From Candidatus Obscuribacter sp. (GTDB lineage: Bacteria; Cyanobacteriota; Vampirovibrionia; Obscuribacterales; Obscuribacteraceae), in contig JADYXR010000051.1 in assembly GCA_021772095.1 (NCBI GenBank), forward strand, positions 1 to 64,000: a stretch of 64,000 nt of DNA, given 5' to 3'. Below are positions 34,345 to 44,525 of the stretch, one piece after another. A program made the translations under genes and the position numbers. A model generated the notes under the pieces. It did no database searches and was not told where the DNA came from. It saw nothing but the letters and a program-made list of their open reading frames with translations. Position 1 is the first letter of the stretch; every line of letters begins with the position of its first letter.

Positions 34345-36213
34345 GTGCCGTCCGGTTTATCAGTCGGAGGACGCGCGGCAGCCGCAACTGTCGATGATAT
34401 AGTATTCATAGCCGCCAGCGCTGCGTATGCGGATTCATTTTACGAAGCAAAACAGTTGACTGACAAAGTCTTTTTGTGCCGAGTCATGGTTTATTTGGTC
34501 GCCATAATCTGGGGCGCCATTCAAGCCTGGAACTATCGCTTCGAGTTGTTCTTCGGAGACTCGCAGCAATACTTTGACATGGCGGATTATTACAGCCGCG
34601 GCGAGTTTGCAAAAGCTGTCTCACTTTATTGGAGCCCGTTGTATCCAATGATCGCGGGGCTGATGTTTAAACTGTTTCCGCCTCAGCCCTATTGGGCGGT
34701 TTTCCAATTCAAGTTTGTCAATTTCGTATTTTTGATCGCCACATTTCTTTCATACGAATTTTTCTTCAAACAGTTTTACCGATACTACATTGACGTGGTT
34801 GTCGCTGGAGATCCCGATCGCCAGGTCATTGACAGAAACACTCTTTTGTTTTGCGGCTACGCGCTGCTAGTGCTTTTTGCATTAGCATTCGGTGGTGTTC
34901 ATCAAGACACTCCGGACATGATTAATGCCGCCCTGTTTTTTCTATCCAGCGGCTTTTTGCTAAAGCAGCTGGTCAAGCCGACCAAGCTCGACGCCTGTCT
35001 CTTTGGCATCACCCTCGGTATCGGCTATTTTTGCAAAGCGATCATGTTTGCAATGAGTTTGATCTATATCGGATTGAATTTTGTTTTTAAACGAAACATT
35101 GCCTGCATTTTAATCACCACCATTTGTTTCGCACTGGTAGCGGCGCCCTGGGTCTGGACCATGTCCAACAAGGTCGGCAAATTTTCAATCGGCGAGAGTG
35201 CCAAATTTGTGTACATCAATCTCGTGGAAGAACGAGATCCGTTACAAGCCGAGGGACTTGTTCACCCACCTCGCATCATTCATACGAATCCGTTGATCCG
35301 AGAATACGGCGACGAGGTTCCCGGCACCTGCCCATTTCTCTACGATCTGGGCTACTGGACATACGGCGCCGTTGCGCACGTGAAAATAAACGATCTAATC
35401 AAAGTGATTGCTTCAGATCTGCTCTATTACTTTCAAACTTTTCTCTACATCCCCTGCATTATTTTGGGATACGTTGCAATCGCCGGTCGCACCTGGCCGC
35501 TTCCCCTAAAATCGCTCTGGAAGACGGCTCCAATCTGGACGCCGACCTTAGGGCTCTGCGCTCAATACGCGTTGGTAAACAACGTTTTCATGATCCCATA
35601 CATCGACAGATACTTCATCGCCGCTTATCCAATCGCGATGCTTGGCATTCTAATTGCGATTCGAATACCGAACGACAGAGCCGCAAATCTAATACGCAGA
35701 GCCTGTCTTCTCACAACAATCCTTTGCGTTGGCATTGCGTTTTCAACGAGATTTGCCTTTGATGTCGCCGAGCTCTTTAAAGAAAAGCACCATATCTGGT
35801 ACGACACGGCCATGGCTCTCAAGAAGGACGGCATCAAATACGGTGACCGCGTGGCACAGCTGGGAGGCAGACTCCATCGCAATACACAGTTTACAGAACC
35901 TGAAAAGCTGCGCATCACAGCTTCAGTTTTACAGGAAGAATTATTCTGGCAACAATCGAAAGAACAACGAGAAGAGGTCATGGACGCATTGCGCAAAGTC
36001 GGTATTCGCGCCGTGGTTTACGCTCGTATTGCGGACATGGAAGACCCTCTTGTTACGAAAGATTTAAAACTGATGAGCAAACTGTTCAACACCAAAATAG
36101 ATTTGCCCTTCAAAAACTATCCGGAACCGACTGATCTGACTGGCTGGAAACAGGTGCCTGGCGCTGAAATCTACTATTATCTGCTAGCTAAGCCCAGCAA
36201 TACAAATCCATAG
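34345..36213 (+). CDS. GT-C-like membrane protein, paralog 1
   Basis: A 622-residue polytopic membrane protein of the ArnT/PMT-like (GT-C) type. It carries the motif shared by five proteins in this window: an acidic loop after the first helix (FFGDSQQYFDMADYY), then YWSPLYP about 25 residues later, about ten membrane helices, and a soluble C-terminal domain with YGDRVAQLGGR and TGWKQVPGAEIYYYLL. Such enzymes use a polyprenyl-phosphate sugar donor on the outer face of the membrane. The annotated GTG start lacks a ribosome site and the first 45 residues have no counterpart in the paralogs, so the start is uncertain. Confidence 0.75.
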   Translation: MPSGLSVGGRAAAATVDDIVFIAASAAYADSFYEAKQLTDKVFLCRVMVYLVAIIWGAIQAWNYRFELFFGDSQQYFDMADYYSRGEFAKAVSLYWSPLYPMIAGLMFKLFPPQPYWAVFQFKFVNFVFLIATFLSYEFFFKQFYRYYIDVVVAGDPDRQVIDRNTLLFCGYALLVLFALAFGGVHQDTPDMINAALFFLSSGFLLKQLVKPTKLDACLFGITLGIGYFCKAIMFAMSLIYIGLNFVFKRNIACILITTICFALVAAPWVWTMSNKVGKFSIGESAKFVYINLVEERDPLQAEGLVHPPRIIHTNPLIREYGDEVPGTCPFLYDLGYWTYGAVAHVKINDLIKVIASDLLYYFQTFLYIPCIILGYVAIAGRTWPLPLKSLWKTAPIWTPTLGLCAQYALVNNVFMIPYIDRYFIAAYPIAMLGILIAIRIPNDRAANLIRRACLLTTILCVGIAFSTRFAFDVAELFKEKHHIWYDTAMALKKDGIKYGDRVAQLGGRLHRNTQFTEPEKLRITASVLQEELFWQQSKEQREEVMDALRKVGIRAVVYARIADMEDPLVTKDLKLMSKLFNTKIDLPFKNYPEPTDLTGWKQVPGAEIYYYLLAKPSNTNP

Positions 36214-36296
36214 CGACGGTTTCTTTTAGGCGACAGCCAGCACAACAATCTTGGCCAAGAGCGACGAACGATCAACCCAAGACATTCTTTGAGATA

Positions 36297-38162
36297 TCAC
36301 AGCTTAAGGACATAAGCGTTCACGCCCTGCAATTTTTTCCAGCTATTCAAACTCGACGGAGGCATCTGAAGTTTCTTCGAAACCACGGAGTTGCCGCCTG
36401 CGAGCTTCGCAACAAAGTTTTGGAACGCATGCGCCTGAACAGCCTCGTCAATGACGTATTTGGAGAAGGGCTCAGGGAAGTAGACAACAGCGGATGCAGT
36501 GGTTTGCTTCAGCTTTTGCAAAATGATGCCTACTGAATTTTCGCTTTCCAGATCGTTTTTGTCGCCGCTGGAACTTCCTTGCGCGACTATTTTGAACTGG
36601 CCAATTCGAGCCCATTCAACGCCCTCATCACCAATCATTGCCACCTTGTCGCCGGGGTTCAAACCGGCATCCAACAACGCAGTAGCCACATGCAGGCTCT
36701 CGTTTCTAGACGGTTCAAGAAGCCGGCGACTGACATCACCAGTGAAGCGGGTTGCCAGCAAAATTAATGACGCACCACATATGATGCCAATCGAAAATTT
36801 CAATGCTTTTTGACCTCGCTGATTATTTTGGAAATTGCAAACAGCGAAATACGCAAAGTAGAGAAGAATGACCATTGGTGGAAAGTAGCGCTGTGTTGTC
36901 CAACCGATGATTAGATTGATTACGCAAGAAATTCCTACGATTGTCATCAGAGACGGAAGCCATAAAATGGCATAATCGACAAGCTCGTTTTGATTGACTA
37001 CGAGGCGCCGGCTCACGAGCCAGCCCGACAGCCAGGCCACAATTATTGGCCAACCGAAAAATAAATAGAGCGCAACCATATTCGTTATCATTGAAACCAC
37101 TGACGCTACCGGATCGATTTCGACCTTCAAGCCGTCGGCAAAATAAGAAGGGTCGAACCACGGAGGGTAAGTGACGTTCAAATCTCTATCAAAGAACGCC
37201 AGGTTTGGTTCCTGCCAAAGCGTTTGAATAGGATGGCGGCAGCCCTCGATTACATCAGGAGCATTCGGACCAAGCGGGCGGTATTTGCATGCAATCAAGA
37301 TCATGTAGTTCAGCCCAGCTGATGAGCTGATTTCGAATCGACCCTTCTTTTCGGCAAGCGTTTGAACGTACGGCGCGCTTACTGCCACCATGACGGCGAA
37401 TGCTATGGCGAAGCCGCATAGTCGTTTCGATAATGAGAAATCGGAGTGCTTGCGATCTGGAGGTTGCGATTCGTTGGATTCGCCTAGTACCTCCAAACTT
37501 TGTCGCGGGAAACTTTGCACAGAAGCGAGCATTACTAGAGTCACCGCCATCGGTATCATCGATGCTTTAGAAAGATAACCAAGACCGAGAACTGCCCCAA
37601 GAAGTGCGAATCGCCACAGGTCTGGCGCTCTGTAGATCTGCAACACGATTGCAGTGGCGGCAAACATACTGGTTGCAACCAGGTAATCAGGAGTGGTTTG
37701 TTTGACTGCCCCAACGGACAAGAACAACCACGCAAACAAACAGCCACCTATCGCTTGCCATTGCGATTTAGTGATTAATAAACGACCGGTCGTTTCCGCG
37801 CCTGCGCCTTGCTTATCTTGAATGCTGTTTTCATAAATGTGAAAACTTTGTCCATGTTTTTTAAATCTATCGTTATAGAAATCGATGAATTGCTTGAGGA
37901 AAAAGTCGAACGAAAACATGAGCCCGACTAGAATAATTATATTGACGATCCGAGCCATGAATAATTGATCGCTTAACGCCGGGTTGAAAAACTTGATTGC
38001 CATTCCAAGAATAAATGGATACAACGGGCTCCAATAGCCGTTTATTGCGTTAGTCCAATCGCCCTTAGACCAGAACATTGCCTGGTCCAGATAGGAACAA
38101 TCATCACTAGAATACGCGTCAAACCGATAAGCAAACGCTTGCACAGCTGCAAGTGCAATCAT
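36297..38162 (-). CDS. GT-C-like membrane protein, paralog 2
   Basis: A 621-residue membrane protein paralogous to the others here, closest to paralog 4: SSDDCSYLDQAMFW, GYWSPLYPFILG, about eleven membrane helices and the C-terminal domain PGDKVAMIGDEGVEWARIG with LQGVNAYVLKL at the end. The first ATG (38162) leaves a membrane helix that is too short; the frame continues ten codons upstream to an ATC at 38192 that follows GAGGTGA and aligns with the N-terminus of paralog 4. It is translated directly after paralog 3. Likely role: transfer of a lipid-linked sugar at the outer membrane face. Confidence 0.75.
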   Translation of the reverse strand: MIALAAVQAFAYRFDAYSSDDCSYLDQAMFWSKGDWTNAINGYWSPLYPFILGMAIKFFNPALSDQLFMARIVNIIILVGLMFSFDFFLKQFIDFYNDRFKKHGQSFHIYENSIQDKQGAGAETTGRLLITKSQWQAIGGCLFAWLFLSVGAVKQTTPDYLVATSMFAATAIVLQIYRAPDLWRFALLGAVLGLGYLSKASMIPMAVTLVMLASVQSFPRQSLEVLGESNESQPPDRKHSDFSLSKRLCGFAIAFAVMVAVSAPYVQTLAEKKGRFEISSSAGLNYMILIACKYRPLGPNAPDVIEGCRHPIQTLWQEPNLAFFDRDLNVTYPPWFDPSYFADGLKVEIDPVASVVSMITNMVALYLFFGWPIIVAWLSGWLVSRRLVVNQNELVDYAILWLPSLMTIVGISCVINLIIGWTTQRYFPPMVILLYFAYFAVCNFQNNQRGQKALKFSIGIICGASLILLATRFTGDVSRRLLEPSRNESLHVATALLDAGLNPGDKVAMIGDEGVEWARIGQFKIVAQGSSSGDKNDLESENSVGIILQKLKQTTASAVVYFPEPFSKYVIDEAVQAHAFQNFVAKLAGGNSVVSKKLQMPPSSLNSWKKLQGVNAYVLKL

Positions 38163-38196
38163 GATTACAAAGAATATGATTTTCGATTTGATGCTA

Positions 38197-39990
38197 TCAC
38201 CTCAGAAGTCGCACGTAGTTATTCGTATCAGGAACTTGAATCCAACCGTCCTCAGACGGCATAGCGCCCGGGTTTGGCTTCCGGCAGCTCCAATCAAAAA
38301 CGATCGCTTTGATACCAAAATCTTGGAGTTTTTTGTAGAGCTCGTTCCTACTTTCCGAAGAAGCTTTGAAGAAGTTCTCCGCATCTACGGATTCACAAAC
38401 AACTCGGATATTCGCTAACCTGGTCCAGTAGTATTCGCCATCTTGATTTGAAGAAATTCTTGCGACGCGATCTTTAGGCTTAATGCCAAGTTCCGCCAGT
38501 TTTGCGGCGGTCGCACTGTGCGGGTCCGGGACGAATGGTTTCTTCGGCAACTGCGTTCCCATAGCTTTGCTTAACGCGGGCTCAATTTGCGGAACGGCAA
38601 AATACAAATGGAACAGCGACGACAGTACAAAAACGCTAAGCATCAGAATGGACGTGGCGTTCAGCATACGCGAAACGCCTTTGGTTCCTTCCAGCGTATT
38701 CGGATATCGGCAAGTCAAAAGCAGTCCGGCAAACAAAAGTGGCAAGAATCCAATCAAGTATCTCGGCCAGATAACGCTCACTAACAACAACAAGATGCAA
38801 AGTTTGCTGGGCACGACAATCGCAGAACAACGCTTGGTGCGCGAAATCGAAAATGGAAAAAGTGATCTGTTTAAGGCACCGAGATAAAGCATCATAAACG
38901 CTGCCAGGATGCCGATGTTGAAGACAACGGTCATAATCTTTTCCGGCATCATCGCCAAGTAAGTTTGCCAGTCAAACTTGACCTTAAATCCTTCATTCCA
39001 ATAGTGCGGATTGAACCAAGGTGGATATGACACATCGAAAGGTTCAGCGAATTCATAGACTCTTGGGCTGTCGAAAAAAAGTCTGGACGGGTGCTTCGGC
39101 TGCTCGATTACGCGATCCGAGACCGTTTGAGTACCATGAACGAGCGGCACCATCGGCGATGTCGTTTCGGTCTGGCAAAAAATAAATTGATATTTTCCAG
39201 TTTCGCCGATTGATGGATAACCGAGCTTCAGTGAAAGTGGAACGGCATAGCATGCCACTGTAAGCAGTGCCGCTCCTGCTAATGCTAAAAACCTGGAACC
39301 GTCGAGATGATAATGCTTTCGCTGCCAGAACAGAAGCACGAGGCAAGGTATTATCCAACTGATAAAAAACGCTTTAGTCAAATAAGCCAGACCCATAACC
39401 ATGCCGGTTAGCAATAGCCACCAAATTGCCGGGCGTTTATAAATTAGAGAAACGATCATGCCATTTGCCAGGACAAACAGCGCCGCAGCAAGCATATCGG
39501 GCGACTTTATTCCAAGGCTACCAACCACAAGACCGGAGTAGACGGAAACACTAACAGCGAAAAAGCAGAACGGGAAAAGCGGAATTGCTTCAACGCCTTC
39601 TTCTAAACTCACATGCCGATGCGCATTAAGAGCGGTTTTCCAAAGATAAGCCGACGACAAACCGAAAAGCAAAAAGCATGCGTATTGAAAAAATCCGAGC
39701 GACATTCGTTCAGGCACGCCACTAAAAAGAGCTGACCAGCCTGCAAAAAGCAGCGGATAAAGCGGACTCCAGTAAGGGCTCAGCGCCAGGTCCAGCCGCC
39801 CGTTTCGGTACGCTTCAGCCAGGTCCAAATACGAAACTGTGTCCCAGCCAATTCGATCCGACCACGCCGCCATTTGCAAACAACCGACTACCAGCGCCAG
39901 CAACACTGGCACCAACAGCAACAAGGTTTCAAATCGTTTTAACTGCACCGACAACGTCCAAAGCGAACAGATGAATTGCATCAGCGCCAC
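38197..39990 (-). CDS. GT-C-like membrane protein, paralog 3
   Basis: A 597-residue member of the same family, closest to paralog 5: GWDTVSYLDLAEAYR, PYWSPLYPLLFAGW, about eleven membrane helices, and a C-terminal domain with PKDRVARISSNQDGEYYW and WIQVPDTNNYVRLLR. The start is a GTG at 39990; an ATG three codons later is equally possible. It lies just downstream of a degenerate repeat array and upstream of paralog 2, to which it is coupled. Substrate is unknown. Confidence 0.75.
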   Translation of the reverse strand: MALMQFICSLWTLSVQLKRFETLLLLVPVLLALVVGCLQMAAWSDRIGWDTVSYLDLAEAYRNGRLDLALSPYWSPLYPLLFAGWSALFSGVPERMSLGFFQYACFLLFGLSSAYLWKTALNAHRHVSLEEGVEAIPLFPFCFFAVSVSVYSGLVVGSLGIKSPDMLAAALFVLANGMIVSLIYKRPAIWWLLLTGMVMGLAYLTKAFFISWIIPCLVLLFWQRKHYHLDGSRFLALAGAALLTVACYAVPLSLKLGYPSIGETGKYQFIFCQTETTSPMVPLVHGTQTVSDRVIEQPKHPSRLFFDSPRVYEFAEPFDVSYPPWFNPHYWNEGFKVKFDWQTYLAMMPEKIMTVVFNIGILAAFMMLYLGALNRSLFPFSISRTKRCSAIVVPSKLCILLLLVSVIWPRYLIGFLPLLFAGLLLTCRYPNTLEGTKGVSRMLNATSILMLSVFVLSSLFHLYFAVPQIEPALSKAMGTQLPKKPFVPDPHSATAAKLAELGIKPKDRVARISSNQDGEYYWTRLANIRVVCESVDAENFFKASSESRNELYKKLQDFGIKAIVFDWSCRKPNPGAMPSEDGWIQVPDTNNYVRLLR

Positions 39991-40047
39991 GTAGCGCTGC
40001 CTTCATCATAATCGTCCACAGCGATAACCGTTCAAATTATCGATTTA

Positions 40048-40192
40048 TCAGTGCTAAATTTATCAGCACTAAATATCGGTGCTAAATCGCAGTGCTCAAT
40101 CCAGAACCAGACCCGGTGCTAAATCCATTGCTAAATCGCCCAACGCAAAATTGGAAGCGCTAAACTCAGTGCAAAATCGCAGCGCTAAATCA
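40048..40192. repeat. Degenerate short repeat array upstream of paralog 3
   Basis: About nine imperfect copies of a 13-base unit near CAGTGCTAAATCG, spaced 12-25 bases apart. They lie in the 260-base gap between the starts/ends of two minus-strand genes, in the expected promoter region of paralog 3. The spacing is too irregular and the units too short for CRISPR. Confidence 0.6.
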
Positions 40193-40250
40193 GTTCTAGT
40201 CCAACGCGCTCTGTCGCCTCTAAATGTGCGCACGCATAGCTGGAGCCAGA

Positions 40251-41573
40251 CTATGCCGACTCAGCCGACGAATCACTAGCATCTTTGGCCAATAACACGG
40301 TCGTGCTCATATACTTCTTGCGCAAGGCGTCCGCTTCGCTTTGCCGATTATTCGTCTCGAGAAACTTAGCGTACTCACCCGCGCAGTATGCGGTTCTCGG
40401 ATGCTTTTCGCCGAGCGTTCGAACTTTCTCAAGCCCATCTCGGAAATAATTTTCGGCTTTGCCTGCATCCTTAAGCGCAGCATGCATTTTCGCGAGGTCC
40501 AGGTAGAGCGAATACCAATCCGGATCTTTGGCCGCCATGTATTTCTTCTTGCTATCGAGAGCATTTTGCAATTCAAGTTTCGCTTCTTCTAAACGTCCCA
40601 ATCCAGTTAGCGCAGCGCCAGCGTTTTGAGCAGCAGTCGCTCTTATCAGATTATCTTTGAAGCCTAACTTATCCAAAATCGTATGAGCAAGCTGCGCCTC
40701 CGTTAGCGCATCCTCATAGCTTTCCAGCATCAAAAAGCTCTCCGACAAATTCACATGGGCAACCGCGTGCGATACATTGTTGCCACCAGCTTGGGTTGTC
40801 TTCAAATTGAACGACCGTTTTGCGCAATTGTGCGCTTCGACATAATTGCCTGCATAACTGTAAGCCAGACCCAGGTTGTTATAAGCGATCGCCTGGAGTT
40901 GATTGTGCATGGGATTGGCTGAATCAAACGCGGAAACCGACGATAAGCCGATGTTGATTGAGTCTTCAATCAATCCCAACTTCATGTAACTCGCACAAAG
41001 GTCAGCCAGTGCGGCCCCTTTCTTGACCGCATCCTTGCTGCTCGCTTCGATCATGCGCAGCGATGCATCCGCGTACTCCTTCGCTTCGCCGTAGCTGCCG
41101 TCATGCATGGCAATTTCGGCAAGGATCATCATCGCATTGGATAGAGCCACACCGGATCCATCTCGTTCAGACTTGTAGCTTTTGACGAAATTCTTGAGAT
41201 ACTCGCCCGCTTCGTCGTGCCTTTCTAACGCATGGAGAAACGTACCTACAAACACCTGGCGAGACGAAGAGCCATATGTGAAAGGGTTGAGCGGAATTAG
41301 CTGATTGACTTTATCAATCAAGACTGCGACGGTTTCAATCGCCAGACCGGAGTTAAAACAAATTTTCTGCCTCTTTTGAGAGCCGTCGTTACCGGCTCTG
41401 AGAAGCAGATAGCTTACTATATGCATCAATCCCGGTGCGCACAGCCAGCACACAACCGCGTCAATCGCGAAGCAAGCCACAGGTGCGACCGCAGCGATGT
41501 AGGTCCGCACGATCAGCCAACCAACCACGCTGTAGAACATCAGTAAAAATGGATTTGGGGATCGGTCCGTCAT
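40251..41573 (-). CDS. TPR repeat membrane protein
   Basis: A 440-residue protein with two hydrophobic helices near the N-terminus (about residues 10-57) and then a long run of tetratricopeptide repeats from about 105 to 425, for example AIAYNNLGLAYSYAGNYVEA and AAQNAGAALTGLGRLEEA. TPRs make protein-protein scaffolds. It is probably membrane-anchored with the repeats in the cytoplasm. It lies upstream of paralog 3 on the same strand, inside the GT-C gene cluster, so it may organise those enzymes, but no partner is proven. Confidence 0.85.
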   Translation of the reverse strand: MTDRSPNPFLLMFYSVVGWLIVRTYIAAVAPVACFAIDAVVCWLCAPGLMHIVSYLLLRAGNDGSQKRQKICFNSGLAIETVAVLIDKVNQLIPLNPFTYGSSSRQVFVGTFLHALERHDEAGEYLKNFVKSYKSERDGSGVALSNAMMILAEIAMHDGSYGEAKEYADASLRMIEASSKDAVKKGAALADLCASYMKLGLIEDSINIGLSSVSAFDSANPMHNQLQAIAYNNLGLAYSYAGNYVEAHNCAKRSFNLKTTQAGGNNVSHAVAHVNLSESFLMLESYEDALTEAQLAHTILDKLGFKDNLIRATAAQNAGAALTGLGRLEEAKLELQNALDSKKKYMAAKDPDWYSLYLDLAKMHAALKDAGKAENYFRDGLEKVRTLGEKHPRTAYCAGEYAKFLETNNRQSEADALRKKYMSTTVLLAKDASDSSAESA

Positions 41574-41667
41574 AACAACTCCTAGTTGAAAAATTCAGCG
41601 TTGCTACCACTCTAATTGAACCTCTTGACAATTCGCAACACTTTCACTGGTTCTTAAGATTTGCCAT

Positions 41668-43440
41668 TCAACGCAGCAAATAAACATACGCAGTCGAACC
41701 ATTAACACTGCGCCAGTCTCTCAAAGCAGCATCGCTAAATTTAGTCCGCTCCGGCGGCGCCGTCAGTTTCACGCGCGCAATTGCAGCAATCGCATCGCGA
41801 TAACCTTGTATAAAGCGCTCCTCCTCAATCAGATTTTCAGAAATCGGCTCCGGGAAATAGATCGCGGCTTTGGCACCGGTTTTGGTTTTCAACGTTTCAA
41901 CTATTGAAGACAAAACGATTGCATCATCCGCGCCGTGTTCGTTGGCATACGATTCCACCAGCCCGACGATGCGCAAACCGGCAACGCGAGCCCAGTCTCC
42001 GCCCTCTTTCCCAATGAAAACAACTTTGTCGCCCGGGTACAAACCCGCATCGTTAAGTGCCAACGCTAACTCGGTTGAGAGGTCTGTTTTCTTCTGGACG
42101 AGTCGAACGGACTCCTCGACAACCTTAGCTGAAACAAAAACAAGTGAAACAAGGCAAGCCGTTGCGATCGCCAATCCAAGCGCTCTTCGACCAACGTCAG
42201 TTGCAGGATATCGGAGCAGCGCAAAATAACAAAGATAAATCAGCACGACATTGGCAGCAAAATATCTCGGTGTTGCGAAGCCGAGTGGAAGACTAATAAT
42301 GAGACAAATTCCCAATGCGATTAAAACGGAAGGCAGCCAAACGACAGATGATCTCCAGACCTCCGTGAAGCTGATGTTCAGAGGCTTAGCCTTCGTTCTT
42401 CCGGCAATGTAAAACAATACGAGTTGCCATCCAAACAGGCAAAACAGAGTCACCAGATTTAGTGCCAATGCAAAAAGCGAGGCACCAAAATCGAACTTGA
42501 TTTTCAGACCGTCGGAAAAGTAGCCCGGGTCGAACCATGGCGGAAACGTTGCCGGCAGCATATCTTCGAACACAGCAATACGTGGACGTTTAGACAAGAT
42601 CGAAATATGATGAGTTAGGGAATTTTCTACCTCTTCTCGATTGTCGCCATAGAGACTGTAGTCTTTCGCGATCCACAGCATGTAGTTCATCGCGGAGGAT
42701 GACCCGAGGTCGAACTGCCCTTTCTTCGTGGTCAAAATAGACCAATACGGGCTTGCAATCAATACTGCACAAGCTAGCGCCACTACGGCATTACCGATCT
42801 TAACGTTCATTTTGGGACAGCGTATTGCAGCCAAAACTATAAGCGCCACCGCAGCCGGTATCATAGATGCTTTCGCCAAATAGCCAAACCCCATGGCAAC
42901 ACCCATTAACGCAAAGCGCAGGGTAGTTGGTTTCTGGTCGATCTGTAAGGCAAGCCCGGTCGCTAAAAAAAGAAAGGCAGCGACTAAATAATCAGGAGTC
43001 GCCTGGTGCACTCCGCCGACAGTTAAAAACATCCACGCGAATAAAGAACCGGACAAGATCAGCCACTGCTTCCTGCTCGGCATGCAGGAATTTTCGGCAC
43101 TCTTGAGGGTTTCTGCAAAATTCAAAAACTTCGACAGGAAGTAATCGAACGCAATCAAAGTGGCGGCCAAAATACCGACGTTCATCAACTTAACTGCGAA
43201 GAGCTGCTGCTCAAGCGGCACATTGAAACACTTGATCATCAGGCCCGCGAGAAATGGATACAACGGACTCCAATAAAAATTGACGCCCTCGAGAAAATTG
43301 AATCGCGAAAACAAAACGGCCTGGTCCAAATACGAGCAGTCATCAGTGGAGTAAGCGATCGTTCCATGTGCGAAAGCCTGTAACAAACCAACCGCAATTA
43401 TGCAGACGAAGAAAAGAATTCGGATAGAATGTTCGCTCAT
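41668..43440 (-). CDS. GT-C-like membrane protein, paralog 4
   Basis: A 590-residue paralog with the family pattern STDDCSYLDQAVLF, FYWSPLYPFLAG, about eleven membrane helices, and the C-terminal domain PGDKVVFIGKEGGDWARVAG ending in WRSVNGSTAYVYLLR. It has the most complete N-terminus of the group (MSEHSIRILFFVCIIAVGLLQ), which helps define the starts of the others. It follows the desaturase and methyltransferase genes on the same strand after 87 bases. Confidence 0.78.
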   Translation of the reverse strand: MSEHSIRILFFVCIIAVGLLQAFAHGTIAYSTDDCSYLDQAVLFSRFNFLEGVNFYWSPLYPFLAGLMIKCFNVPLEQQLFAVKLMNVGILAATLIAFDYFLSKFLNFAETLKSAENSCMPSRKQWLILSGSLFAWMFLTVGGVHQATPDYLVAAFLFLATGLALQIDQKPTTLRFALMGVAMGFGYLAKASMIPAAVALIVLAAIRCPKMNVKIGNAVVALACAVLIASPYWSILTTKKGQFDLGSSSAMNYMLWIAKDYSLYGDNREEVENSLTHHISILSKRPRIAVFEDMLPATFPPWFDPGYFSDGLKIKFDFGASLFALALNLVTLFCLFGWQLVLFYIAGRTKAKPLNISFTEVWRSSVVWLPSVLIALGICLIISLPLGFATPRYFAANVVLIYLCYFALLRYPATDVGRRALGLAIATACLVSLVFVSAKVVEESVRLVQKKTDLSTELALALNDAGLYPGDKVVFIGKEGGDWARVAGLRIVGLVESYANEHGADDAIVLSSIVETLKTKTGAKAAIYFPEPISENLIEEERFIQGYRDAIAAIARVKLTAPPERTKFSDAALRDWRSVNGSTAYVYLLR

Positions 43441-43527
43441 TGAAGAGTTTTGCTGCTACGAATCACGAAGAGTAAGGTCAACGAAACCCTGATGATAGCG
43501 ATGGTAGCAACATTCATCCTTCGCAAC

Positions 43528-44523
43528 TCATCCTTTTTTCCGAAAGGCAAAATCAATATTGCTGGTCCTTGAAAAAATCAACTGAAGCGCGGTCTGAGGC
43601 ATCGAAGCCAGAATCAAAACGGGATAAAGCGGATGGGAACTCAAATGATATTCCTTACCGGCTTTCATGGCGGACTGCTTCAAAATCGAATTAGCCCAAT
43701 TGGTCGCGCTCGATAGACTATTCTTTATAAACACAACTTCCAGACCGGCAGCGGCAGCATGCTTGGCGAGCGTTTCAGGCGTGTATAAAACCAGGTGCCT
43801 GGGAATGTGCCATTGCACCCAGGCTTTACCGAAAAAACGACAATCGGCAGAATCGATGTTCGGCGTCTGTCCGTAAATGATGCCACCATCTACAAGCACG
43901 TCACTGAGCCGTTTCAGAACTTTGATTGGATCGGGAAGATGTTCGATCACGTGGTTCATGTGCACCAAGCCGACTTTTCGCTCGCCAAGTTTTTCTCGTA
44001 GATCGTCTTCGTTAGCCACGAAAGCTTCGATTCCTAATTTCTTTGCGGCCTCGATCTGATCCGGAATGATATCGCTGCCGATCATCTCAAATGGTGCGCC
44101 GGCAATTTTCATCAGTTCAATCCAGGTGCCACTCCCGCACCCGTAATCGAGAACCGTTCGAGAGCCGGAAGGCATGAGCTTTTCGATCACCTTCAGCTTA
44201 GAAGAGGCCAACAACTTTGCCAACGTGGACATCAGCGCACCACGTTCACTAAAAGATTTATAGCAGTGATACTCACCAGCATAGAAAGCGCCAATCTCAC
44301 TCTGTTTGGGACGCTGCCTCAAATAGACGGTGTCACACTGCAAGCATGAAACGAGCTGAAAACGCATCGAGCGAAGTGGCTCTTCCAAATATTCGCTACC
44401 ATCGGTGTCAGGAATTCCCTCGGGCACCAGATCTTTAAACTGATTTGAATGGCATAGGAGACAATCGACAGTCTCGAGCACGGCATCATCATCCAGCGTC
44501 GGCAATGCAGATTCAGTTGCCAT
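43528..44523 (-). CDS. Zinc-binding SAM methyltransferase A
   Basis: A 331-residue class I SAM-dependent methyltransferase. Two Cys pairs near the N-terminus (CLLC at 21-24 and CLQC near 60) should bind zinc; the SAM site is VLDYGCGSGTWIEL, followed by a post-motif VGLVHMNHVIEHLPDP. The motif QWHIPRHLVLYTPETL matches WGGxHxPRHW in its two relatives here. It follows the desaturase by two bases, with GGAG at eight, so the two are made together. Likely methylates a sugar or lipid precursor; substrate unknown. Confidence 0.85.
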   Translation of the reverse strand: MATESALPTLDDDAVLETVDCLLCHSNQFKDLVPEGIPDTDGSEYLEEPLRSMRFQLVSCLQCDTVYLRQRPKQSEIGAFYAGEYHCYKSFSERGALMSTLAKLLASSKLKVIEKLMPSGSRTVLDYGCGSGTWIELMKIAGAPFEMIGSDIIPDQIEAAKKLGIEAFVANEDDLREKLGERKVGLVHMNHVIEHLPDPIKVLKRLSDVLVDGGIIYGQTPNIDSADCRFFGKAWVQWHIPRHLVLYTPETLAKHAAAAGLEVVFIKNSLSSATNWANSILKQSAMKAGKEYHLSSHPLYPVLILASMPQTALQLIFSRTSNIDFAFRKKG

Positions 44524-44525
44524 TC

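Noticed and set aside
40048..40192. Short-repeat array considered as CRISPR
   Set aside because: Repeat units are 13 bases and diverged, spacing varies from 12 to 25 bases and no cas gene is in the window.
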